Shown: positions 6,950 to 12,800 of the stretch, piece after piece
How the letters are laid out: every line of letters starts with the position of its first letter
How positions within the stretch are numbered: position 1 is the first letter of the stretch
Origin: Chloroflexota bacterium
GTDB taxonomy: Bacteria; Chloroflexota; Anaerolineae; Promineifilales; Promineifilaceae
Reading direction: 5' to 3'
Length of the DNA: 13,591 bases
Assembly (NCBI GenBank): GCA_024223125.1
Contig: JAAEOP010001286.1
Coordinates: 1 to 13,591 of the forward strand
Made by a program: the position numbers and the translations under genes
Notes under the pieces: generated by a model
The model's database searches: none
The model's input: only the letters and a program-made list of their open reading frames with translations
Told to the model about the DNA's origin: nothing

Positions 6950-8008
6950 TTAAATCCGGTGTTCTTCCCGGTAGGCAGTAATGAGACCGCGGACGGTTTT
7001 CTGATTGGTCACGGCCGTTTCTACCGGTTCCTTCAAATTCATGGCATAAGTAGATTCAAGAGTGCGTGCTTTGGCAAAGGTAGAGCCTGTTTTTTCCAGC
7101 ACATCTTCCCTTAATGGCTTGATAAGCGTTTTCTGCAAAGCTGCTTCATTTTGCTCATCTTTCGCCAGCCAAACATTTAACGGTTGGGCAATATTTGTAT
7201 TCAAACCGCTGACTGTGGCCGGTGTTTCCAGCAAAAGGGTGGTGATGGATTGCATGATATTGGTGGCCGAACGGCCGATACCGAACGGCAGCCACTTCTT
7301 AATACCCTCAAACCAATCGTTGAGCATTTGTAAAAATGATGCTGTCGCTTTTAAAGTCTCTTGCAGTAAATTTTCAATGGATTGAAAGTAAATGTCCAGT
7401 TTGCCAGTGTGGCTGTCTAACCAGGCACGACCGTTTTCCAATACCGGCAAATGATCTTCTACCTGAGCTAAGGCCACTTTACCTGCCTCTACACCTTCTT
7501 CTAACGTGGGAATATCATCTAACAAATTGGTCACAGCGCCAGACACGGCCGTAAAGCCTTCATCCAGCACAACGTCCAAATCTACTTGCTCCAATTGTTC
7601 GTATAGAGAAATTAGGCCAGCCAAAATAGTTAGCTGCTCATTACTCTGTGCCAGTTCCAATTGCATCGCTTCATTTGAAGTCAAGGCATTGGCATCATGC
7701 TGCTGCAAGGCGGTTAACTGCCGGTTGGTAGCGTCTAAAGCAGCTTGCAAACGCATATTTTCTGCCTGTGCCGATGTTAACCGGGCAAACATATCTGAAG
7801 CGGCTGCGTTACTCTGGGATACGGGGGAAATGGCAGTGGCCGCTGCTGGGGTTGGGGGCGCTGTTATTGTCGTTGTTACAGTGGGCTGATTCGTTTGTTT
7901 GATAACGGCCACGCCGGCGCCGGCTGTTGTGGCCGCTACGGCCGTTACGGCGGCCACTTTCAAAAATCCTCTACGACTGACTTGTTGCTCTTCCTGTACG
8001 GTTGCCAT
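6950..8008 (-). CDS. Tat-exported coiled-coil protein of unknown function
   Basis: I choose the ATG at 8006-8008 (352 residues) because CAGGAGA stands seven bases before it; an ATG 14 codons earlier (8050) has no such site. The N-terminus is a twin-arginine signal: SRRGFLK at 11-17, then an alanine-rich hydrophobic segment to about 35. The lack of a clear AxA-type cleavage site leaves open whether it is cleaved or stays as a membrane anchor. A Thr/Pro/Ala-rich linker (40-65) follows, then a probable coiled coil (about 72-125, heptad-like leucines and glutamines). A long helical region follows, including an amphipathic or weakly hydrophobic WFEGIKKWLPFGIG at 232-245. There is no enzyme motif and no cofactor site, so Tat export may reflect folding or partner export rather than a cofactor. 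The family is not recognised. It lies downstream of era on the same strand with 192 bases between them and has its own terminator. It carries three ACGGCCGT octamers. Confidence 0.8.
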   Translation of the reverse strand: MATVQEEQQVSRRGFLKVAAVTAVAATTAGAGVAVIKQTNQPTVTTTITAPPTPAAATAISPVSQSNAAASDMFARLTSAQAENMRLQAALDATNRQLTALQQHDANALTSNEAMQLELAQSNEQLTILAGLISLYEQLEQVDLDVVLDEGFTAVSGAVTNLLDDIPTLEEGVEAGKVALAQVEDHLPVLENGRAWLDSHTGKLDIYFQSIENLLQETLKATASFLQMLNDWFEGIKKWLPFGIGRSATNIMQSITTLLLETPATVSGLNTNIAQPLNVWLAKDEQNEAALQKTLIKPLREDVLEKTGSTFAKARTLESTYAMNLKEPVETAVTNQKTVRGLITAYREEHRI

Positions 8009-8060
8009 CAATGTCTCCTGAAATGGTAGTTGGCGGTTTATACTAACCACCAGTCACTAT

Positions 8061-8120
8061 CTACTTGAATACAATGTAATCATTATACGGAAACACAATG
8101 CGACCGTTGCACGTTTCCAT
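8061..8120 (-). CDS. Candidate 19-residue small ORF between era and the Tat protein gene
   Basis: On the minus strand GGAGGG stands five to six bases before an ATG (8118-8120). The frame then encodes METCNGRIVFPYNDYIVFK and stops at TAG (8061-8063). The ribosome binding site is stronger than those of several full genes here. It ends 52 bases before the ATG of the Tat-exported protein, so it could be a leader peptide or a free small protein. Against it, a perfect TATAAT (8082-8087 reverse) lies inside it and may instead be the promoter of the following gene, and a purine run can arise by chance. No homology is known to me. Confidence 0.3.
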   Translation of the reverse strand: METCNGRIVFPYNDYIVFK

Positions 8121-8200
8121 AATTCCCTCCATCTCATCCTGCTTTAATTTAGTTGCTCTAACGCGGCTTAAGTTGGGTAGGGGTAGTTCTTGACTGTGGC

Positions 8201-9121
8201 TTAGACTTGTGCAGCGTAACCTAGACGACGTAAAGCTTTTTCATTTCGCCGCCATTTAGATTCTACTTTTACCCATAGTTCCAAAAAGACTTTGCCTCCC
8301 ACCAACTCTTCTAACTGTGTACGAGCGGCTGCACCGATAGCTTGTAATTGGCGCCCTTTTTTACCAATGATGATGCGTTTGTGGCTATCTCGCTCGACAA
8401 AAATATTGGCGCTGATATATGTTGTGCCTCTGTCTCGTTCTTTGAATTCTAAAATCTGCACGGCCGACCCATACGGAATCTCATCGCGCAACTGCAACAT
8501 AATCTGCTCGCGGACAAATTCGGCCGCCATGTCACGCACATAAACATCTGTCACCTGATCGGGTGGAAAAAAGCGAGGGCCTTCCGGCAAAGCGTCTACT
8601 ATCATTTGCAGCAGTTCATCACGGCCGTTGCCCGCCAACGCCGAGAATAAAATCCAGGCCGCATCTGGTAGCAGTTTCCGGTATGCTTCTGTGCGCGGCA
8701 ATACATCTTCAATCCTCAACAAATCCCCTTTGTTAATAGCCAAGATAATGGGAATGTCCCCTTCAATTTCTTGTAACTGCCGGGAAATAATTTGATCGCC
8801 ACGGCCGATTGGCTCACTACCATCAACCAGCCACAGAATGAGATCGGCGTCTTCCAGAGCTGCAACGGCCGTGTTCAACATATATTCATCCAATTTATGG
8901 CGCGGCTTCATTAAACCGGGTGTATCTATAAATACAATCTGGTATGTTTCGATCGTTAAAATACCTAACTGTTGTGTGCGGGTTGTTTGCGGCCGTGGCG
9001 TTACAATAGCTATCTTTTCCTCCAAGAACGCATTCATCAGCGTACTTTTGCCTACATTTGGCCGTCCCACTACAGCTACAAAACCAGATTTATGTCCATC
9101 TGGAAGATCATACTCATCCAT
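8201..9121 (-). CDS. era: GTPase Era, 16S rRNA/30S assembly factor
   Basis: The 306-residue protein has the full Era architecture and usual length. The GTPase domain carries G1 GRPNVGKS (19-26), G2 PQTTR (44-48), G3 DTPG (66-69), G4 NKGD (130-133) and a G5 region SALAG (160-164). The C-terminal KH domain has IIGKKGRQL at 251-259 and ends in KVESKWRRNEKALRRLGY, where the KH domain of Era binds the 3' end of 16S rRNA. Era acts in the cytoplasm or at the membrane in maturation of the small ribosomal subunit. The start ATG at 9119-9121 follows AAGGAG with ideal spacing. The usual partners (rnc, ybeY, recO, cdd) are not in this window, so here it appears to be on its own, possibly with a short upstream ORF (9169-9279). 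Two ACGGCCGT octamers lie in it, read as NGR and TAV codons. Confidence 0.97.
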   Translation of the reverse strand: MDEYDLPDGHKSGFVAVVGRPNVGKSTLMNAFLEEKIAIVTPRPQTTRTQQLGILTIETYQIVFIDTPGLMKPRHKLDEYMLNTAVAALEDADLILWLVDGSEPIGRGDQIISRQLQEIEGDIPIILAINKGDLLRIEDVLPRTEAYRKLLPDAAWILFSALAGNGRDELLQMIVDALPEGPRFFPPDQVTDVYVRDMAAEFVREQIMLQLRDEIPYGSAVQILEFKERDRGTTYISANIFVERDSHKRIIIGKKGRQLQAIGAAARTQLEELVGGKVFLELWVKVESKWRRNEKALRRLGYAAQV

Positions 9122-9168
9122 ATTGACTCCTTATCGTAAAATCGTGCGATTTCATTAACTAAACCCAG

Positions 9169-9279
9169 TCAGGAAAATCTGTTCCTTACTTCATTCGTTG
9201 TAGTCTCTGAGTGTAATTGTAACAACAACGGCCGAATTTGCTGAATGAATCGTCTAGGTAGACATAATTTGCTCCTCAT
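9169..9279 (-). CDS. Candidate 36-residue upstream ORF before era
   Basis: On the minus strand an AGGAG is followed after six bases by ATG (9277-9279). The frame encodes 36 residues, beginning MRSKLCLPRRFIQQIRPLLL, and stops at TGA (9169-9171), 47 bases before the era start. The initiation module AGGAGCAAATTATG is present twice in perfect tandem (9263-9290); the second copy's ATG reads only MST before a stop. The peptide is basic and leucine-rich, with no recognised family. It could be a translated leader of era, or non-coding sequence in which the ribosome binding site was duplicated by slippage. Confidence 0.28.
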   Translation of the reverse strand: MRSKLCLPRRFIQQIRPLLLQLHSETTTNEVRNRFS

Positions 9280-9290
9280 AATTTGCTCCT
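9263..9290. repeat. Perfect 14-bp tandem duplication
   Basis: CATAATTTGCTCCT occurs at 9263-9276 and again at 9277-9290 without a spacer. Read on the minus strand each unit is AGGAGCAAATTATG, a Shine-Dalgarno sequence plus start codon at ideal spacing, on the strand that leads into era. Confidence 0.9.
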
Positions 9291-9291
9291 A

Positions 9292-9333
9292 TTGAAAAAA
9301 GGATGAAAATAGTGGATAGTTGATTAGTGGATA
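9292..9333 (+). promoter_or_regulatory. Candidate pgm promoter with overlapping direct repeats
   Basis: TTGAAA (9292-9297) and GATAGT (9315-9320) are 17 bases apart and match the sigma-70-type consensus at five and four of six positions. They would start transcription about 60 bases before the pgm ATG. A 9-base direct repeat TAGTGGATA at 9310-9318 and 9325-9333 (15-base period) overlaps the -10 box and the likely start site, as an operator might. ATCCACCGCTTACTATT (9347-9363) is a partial inverted echo of the repeats. Confidence 0.35.
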
Positions 9334-9385
9334 ATACAAACCACCATCCACCGCTTACTATTTACGACGATGAGGATAGATTGAG

Positions 9386-11035
9386 ATGATCCTACATGAA
9401 CTGGCTGGAAAACCGGCCCCACAAGAAATGTTAACCAATATTCCCTGGCTGATTTCAGCTTACTATACCCACAAACCCGACCCGGCCATCCTGGCACAGT
9501 CAGTAGCTTTCGGCACGTCCGGTCATCGGGGCACATCGTTAAAATGCAGTTTTAATGAAGACCACATTTTGGCAATTTGTCAGTCAATTTGTGAACATCG
9601 GCAGGCACAAGGCATCAGTGGACCGTTGTTTCTAGGTATGGACACGCATGCTTTATCGGAACCGGCGCTGGCTACGGCCGTAGAAATCTTCGCTGCCAAT
9701 CAAACCCCAATTATAATTCAAGCCGGTCATGGTTACACTCCCACACCGGTCATTTCCCATGCCATCCTCACCTATAATGCCGGTAAAAAAAGCGGTCTGG
9801 CCGACGGCGTCGTCATCACCCCTTCCCACAACCCACCCGACGCCGGTGGCTTCAAATACAATCCCCCCTCGGCCGGCCCGGCAGACATCGAAACGACCCA
9901 TCTCATCCAGAATCAGGCCAACCAGATTTTGCATGGGGGCTTGAAGGCTGTAAAACGGATGCCATATTCACAAGCCATCAAAGCCGACACCACACAAGAG
10001 TACGACTACATCACGCCCTATATTTCTGATTTGGACAACGTTATTGACATGACGGCCGTTGCCCGTGCCGGTTTGAAAATTGGTGTAGACCCCATGGGCG
10101 GAGCCGGGATAGCCTATTGGGAACCCATCGCCAACATGTATGGATTGGACATAGAAATTGTCAACCGCCACATTGATCCCACATTTTCGTTTATGACTGT
10201 GGACAAAGATGGCAAGATTCGCATGGACTGTTCTTCACCGTATGCAATGGCCAGCCTTATCAGCTTAAAAGAAAAATTCGACATTGCTTTTGGCAATGAC
10301 CCCGATTATGACCGGCACGGCATCGTCACCAAAAGCGTGGGCTTGATGAACCCCAACCATTATCTAGCTGTTGCTATCTGGTATTTATTCCAAAATCGAC
10401 CTCAGTGGGAGGCCGATACGGCCATCGGTAAAACTCTCGTTTCCAGTTCCATGATTGATCGTGTAGCAGCTCACTTGGGACGCAAGTTGGCAGAAGTGCC
10501 AGTCGGTTTTAAGTATTTTGTAGATGGCCTTCTTTCTGGCCATTATGGCTTTGGCGGCGAAGAGAGCGCTGGCGCTTCCTTCCTGCGTAAACAAGGCACG
10601 GTTTGGACAACTGATAAGGACGGTATTATTCTGGATTTATTAGCAGCCGAAATAACAGCCCGCACCGGCCGTGACCCCGGCGAACATTACCAGGAGTTAG
10701 AAAATAAATTCGGCCGTCCCCATTACGCCCGTACAGACGCCCCCGCTAACGCCGCCCAAAAAGAAGCTCTCAAAAACCTGTCGCCAGAGATGATTACCAG
10801 GCACACATTGGCCGGAGAAACAATCCGCGCCAAATTAACCCGTGCCCCCGGTAATAACATCCCCATCGGCGGACTAAAAGTGGTTACAGAGAATGGTTGG
10901 TTTGCAGCCCGGCCGTCAGGCACTGAAGAAATTTACAAAATCTACGCTGAAAGCTTCCACGGTGAAGAACACCTGGCCCAAATACAAACAGAAGCCCAAG
11001 AAATTGTGCAAACAGCTTTTCGGAATCAGGTTTGA
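9386..11035 (+). CDS. pgm: Phosphoglucomutase (alpha-D-glucose phosphate-specific)
   Basis: The 549-residue enzyme matches the length and motif order of the bacterial Pgm family, which interconverts glucose-1-phosphate and glucose-6-phosphate through a phosphoserine. Visible motifs are the N-terminal FGTSGHRG (42-49), the phosphoserine loop [20 protein letters not shown] (145-164, Ser147), the magnesium loop [10 protein letters not shown] (303-312, Asp305/307/309), the sugar-binding FGGEESAG (389-396), and the phosphate-binding [15 protein letters not shown] (509-523). TPSHN together with FGGEESAG and the overall length favours glucose specificity over phosphomannomutase or phosphoglucosamine mutase. 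The ATG at 9386 is the only reasonable start; GAGG lies about twelve bases upstream, a little far. It supplies or drains glucose-1-phosphate for glycogen, which links it to glgB in function, but the two genes are on opposite strands. Two ACGGCCGT octamers lie in it, both read as TAV. Confidence 0.96.
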   Translation: MILHELAGKPAPQEMLTNIPWLISAYYTHKPDPAILAQSVAFGTSGHRGTSLKCSFNEDHILAICQSICEHRQAQGISGPLFLGMDTHALSEPALATAVEIFAANQTPIIIQAGHGYTPTPVISHAILTYNAGKKSGLADGVVITPSHNPPDAGGFKYNPPSAGPADIETTHLIQNQANQILHGGLKAVKRMPYSQAIKADTTQEYDYITPYISDLDNVIDMTAVARAGLKIGVDPMGGAGIAYWEPIANMYGLDIEIVNRHIDPTFSFMTVDKDGKIRMDCSSPYAMASLISLKEKFDIAFGNDPDYDRHGIVTKSVGLMNPNHYLAVAIWYLFQNRPQWEADTAIGKTLVSSSMIDRVAAHLGRKLAEVPVGFKYFVDGLLSGHYGFGGEESAGASFLRKQGTVWTTDKDGIILDLLAAEITARTGRDPGEHYQELENKFGRPHYARTDAPANAAQKEALKNLSPEMITRHTLAGETIRAKLTRAPGNNIPIGGLKVVTENGWFAARPSGTEEIYKIYAESFHGEEHLAQIQTEAQEIVQTAFRNQV

Positions 11036-11076
11036 GAATGTCTACTCAATCTGTGAAATCTGCTGATAAATTTCTT
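11036..11076. repeat. Short AATCTG repeat after pgm
   Basis: AATCTGTGAAATCTGCTGAT (11048-11067) contains AATCTG twice with a 9-base period. Its look resembles the dispersed intergenic AATCTGcgaAATCTGcgGAT-type sequences seen in many environmental bacterial genomes. No terminator hairpin for pgm is apparent here. Confidence 0.3.
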
Positions 11077-11301
11077 TTAAACTCTATTCTGGATGAACAG
11101 TCGGCTACGGCCGTTATCAATCACCTTCACCGCCAAAGCCACCCGATTATCTGCGTCCAATGCGTCCCAATAATTTTGTAAGATTGTCTCCTGACGGCCG
11201 TGACGCAGTCGCCCATGTACGTCGTCAAACAATACCCATATCCAGCCGGTGGTGGCGTGGGACGGTACGTAAAACGATCCGTCAATGCCGGACCAGCCTG
11301 A
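11077..11301 (-). pseudogene. Orphan coding relic lacking a start
   Basis: The minus-strand frame between a TAA at 11302-11304 and the TAA at 11077-11079 is open for 74 codons and has clear protein character: WSGIDGSFYVPSHATTGWIW, then VLFDDVHGRLRHGRQETILQ, ending NGRSRLFIQNRV. It carries two ACGGCCGT octamers in frame (GGC CGT read as Gly-Arg), as the resident genes do. There is no start codon with a ribosome binding site, and upstream codons are interrupted by stops, though another frame (up to 11357) is open, so a frameshift may have split it. It looks like the surviving C-terminus of a resident gene whose N-terminus was lost at the transposase fragment starting near 11396. The family is not recognised. 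Confidence 0.45.
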
Positions 11302-11395
11302 TTAGCCTTCAAAATGCTCAGGGTGATGGGATTAGCTGTATTTCTCGGTTTCTCCATGCCGCTGATACGCGGTGTGTAATTGGGCCATGATTTGC

Positions 11396-11653
11396 TGCCA
11401 ACGGCAGACGGACGAAAAGATCACAACCGAAACGCGCTATTTCATTTCTAGCTTAACCGCACAAGCCAAGAATATTCTCCAAGCCGCCCGACGCCATTGG
11501 GGCATTGAGAATGAGTTACACTGGGTCCTGGATGTCGCTTTCAATGAAGACCAGAGTCGAGTTCGACAAGGACATGCCGCCGAAAATCTAGATGTGATTT
11601 GCCATTTAGTAATTAATCTATTGTCCCAGAATGCGTTGTGCCTGGGATTGTGA
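11396..11653 (+). pseudogene. C-terminal fragment of an ISAs1-family transposase
   Basis: About 85 residues match the C-terminal signature of ISAs1 (H-repeat-associated) transposases: [20 protein letters not shown], then [20 protein letters not shown], then [20 protein letters not shown]. The acidic residue of the IENELHW block is the usual last catalytic position of the DDE domain. Everything N-terminal (roughly three quarters of a normal ~370-residue protein) is missing, so it cannot be active. The in-frame codons upstream (from 11372) do not look like transposase. The stop is at 11651-11653. No terminal inverted repeat is obvious. It lacks the ACGGCCGT octamer. Confidence 0.85.
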
Positions 11654-11727
11654 TTTGATTGATGCTGTCGCTATATGCACCAAAACAACCCACAGATGTA
11701 GGTGTCGGACACACCCCAAACGTCAAA

Positions 11728-12612
11728 TCAAATCTCGTGTCGGTAACTAAAACGCCAACGGCCGTTAACTGCAAAAAGCCGAATACCTATCAAAATGAAA
11801 ATTGTGAGCAATGTAACCCCAATCCATACCCATACCGCTGCGGCCGTCTGGCTGTGTGCGCCAAAACTACGCATCTGAATCGCAGTCGGATTGTTATCCA
11901 GGTTCATATCAATTTGTTGTGTATTTGTAGCCGGGATAAGCCGAATATCTTCATTGCCAACTTCTCCTACAATGCCCAAAACTCCTCCTTGCCAGATAAG
12001 GCGCACATTATCTGCTCCTTGAGTAAATCCAAAGCGTGCAGAGCCATCTGTAGTGCGTATATTATTGAGATTATAAAACCAAATGCCAGTGACATCTGTT
12101 CTGGCGCTTGCCCACACCGAATTCCCGATGGTGGGCAAGCCGCCTACATCTTGAATTTGCAGATAGACAATGGCATTTGGAACCAGAGTTGTCCCATTGC
12201 TTTCATACAAATAACCAAAGAGATTATGGGTGCTAGGGTTGGTAACAAGACTGCTACCCGTCGTGACACTGTAGTATGCGCCCCCATTATTGTCAGTAGT
12301 TGCCCCTGAACGAATCTGGAAGAGGTATGTTGTATTCGGTGACAACCCCGATACATCTACGTAATGAGTTGTTGTGCTGACGATTGCATCAGAAACCGTA
12401 CTCCCTGTTGGCGGATTGACGGTATCATAGTCCACATGCCCGTCACTGGCTGTGTCTGTAGTCCAACTGACAGTAAAGCCATTCTCCCAAACATTGGTGA
12501 CATACACCCGGTTGGTCGTCTGCAACTGTGGAGCTGCCTGGGCAACGCTTCCAAGAGGAATGAAGATTGCAGATATGATTACAAACAATGCGGCAAAAGT
12601 TTTCTGTGGCAT
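11728..12612 (-). CDS. Secreted fibronectin-III protein with C-terminal membrane anchor
   Basis: The 294-residue protein starts at 12612 behind GGAGAG. Residues 1-27 are a Sec signal peptide (KTFAALFVIISAIFIPLGSV then AQAAP, cleavage likely after AQA). Residues 35-118 form a fibronectin-III or purple-acid-phosphatase-like beta sandwich (VYVTNVWENGFTVSWTTDTA ... LSPNTTYLFQIRSG). Residues 128-235 resemble a carboxypeptidase-regulatory or CnaB-like fold (LFGYLYESNGTTLVPNAIVY ... TDVTGIWFYNLNNIRT). A transmembrane helix (about 257-281) and a short basic tail (GRWRFSYRHEI) end the protein, an anchor-like arrangement but without an LPxTG motif. It is probably an envelope-anchored structural or adhesive protein. 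Its only ACGGCCGT octamer (11758) falls near its 3' end. The next gene upstream on the same strand is also a surface protein, but a repeat hairpin separates them. Confidence 0.82.
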   Translation of the reverse strand: MPQKTFAALFVIISAIFIPLGSVAQAAPQLQTTNRVYVTNVWENGFTVSWTTDTASDGHVDYDTVNPPTGSTVSDAIVSTTTHYVDVSGLSPNTTYLFQIRSGATTDNNGGAYYSVTTGSSLVTNPSTHNLFGYLYESNGTTLVPNAIVYLQIQDVGGLPTIGNSVWASARTDVTGIWFYNLNNIRTTDGSARFGFTQGADNVRLIWQGGVLGIVGEVGNEDIRLIPATNTQQIDMNLDNNPTAIQMRSFGAHSQTAAAVWVWIGVTLLTIFILIGIRLFAVNGRWRFSYRHEI

Positions 12613-12800
12613 AAGATACTCTCCGGTCTTTAGTCTTATTAGATCTTATCAGAAATAAAAAATTGGACAGGATTTACGGGATTATTTCATCCTGTAAATC
12701 TTGTTAATCCTGTCAAAAAAGTTGTTTCCAATAATGTCTATTATTTTACGCTTCATAATAATTTATTCCTTGACTATTGATTTCACCCCTATTTGTTTGC
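12613..12800. other. Intergenic region between two surface-protein genes
   Basis: This 188-base AT-rich gap holds the GACAGGAT-type hairpin at 12664-12714 and, next to 12612, the ribosome binding site GGAGAG of the fibronectin-III gene. No small gene or clear promoter is visible. Confidence 0.5.
12664..12714. repeat. GACAGGAT-type intergenic hairpin repeat
   Basis: GATTTACGGGAT (12671-12682) pairs with ATCCTGTAAATC (12689-12700) at 11 positions plus one G-T, around a 6-base loop; GACAGG (12666-12671) and CCTGTC (12709-12714) form an outer arm. The sequence is of the widespread ACAGGATTTACAGGAT type found dispersed in many bacterial genomes. On the minus strand the hairpin is followed by AATTTTTTA, so it may also terminate the surface-protein transcript from 12801-13591. 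Confidence 0.6.

Larger units (their letters stand above)
1877..11765. repeat. Over-represented palindromic octamer ACGGCCGT (16 exact copies)
   Basis: Exact copies begin at 1877, 2493, 3291, 3465, 4167, 5671, 7011, 7545, 7938, 8621, 8865, 9674, 10052, 11107, 11194 and 11758; many near-copies (CGGCCG cores) also occur. Nearly all lie inside genes on either strand, read mostly as Thr-Ala-Val or Gly-Arg codons. An 8-mer is expected about 0.2 times in a window this size with even base composition. The pattern resembles the HIP1 octamer of cyanobacteria in density and palindromy but has a different sequence. Confidence 0.85.

Noticed and set aside
8091..8118. GGAAAC/GTTTCC inverted repeat as an era terminator
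   Set aside because: The stem is only six base pairs with a poorly paired interior and no following T-tract on the minus strand; part of it is explained by the small ORF.
4618..11035. A glycogen operon containing glgB and pgm
   Set aside because: The genes lie on opposite strands, are separated by era and the Tat protein gene, and have their own terminator and promoter signals; only a functional link is reasonable.
11127..11357. A 76-codon minus-strand ORF overlapping the relic at 11077-11301
   Set aside because: Its proline/threonine-rich translation looks like a frame shadow; the neighbouring frame has the better protein character and the octamer-derived codons. Its first part could still be the other side of a frameshift.
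11659..12309. A 216-codon plus-strand ORF
   Set aside because: It is the antisense of the fibronectin-III gene, which has a signal peptide, domains and a ribosome binding site; the plus-strand product is cysteine- and isoleucine-rich without motifs.
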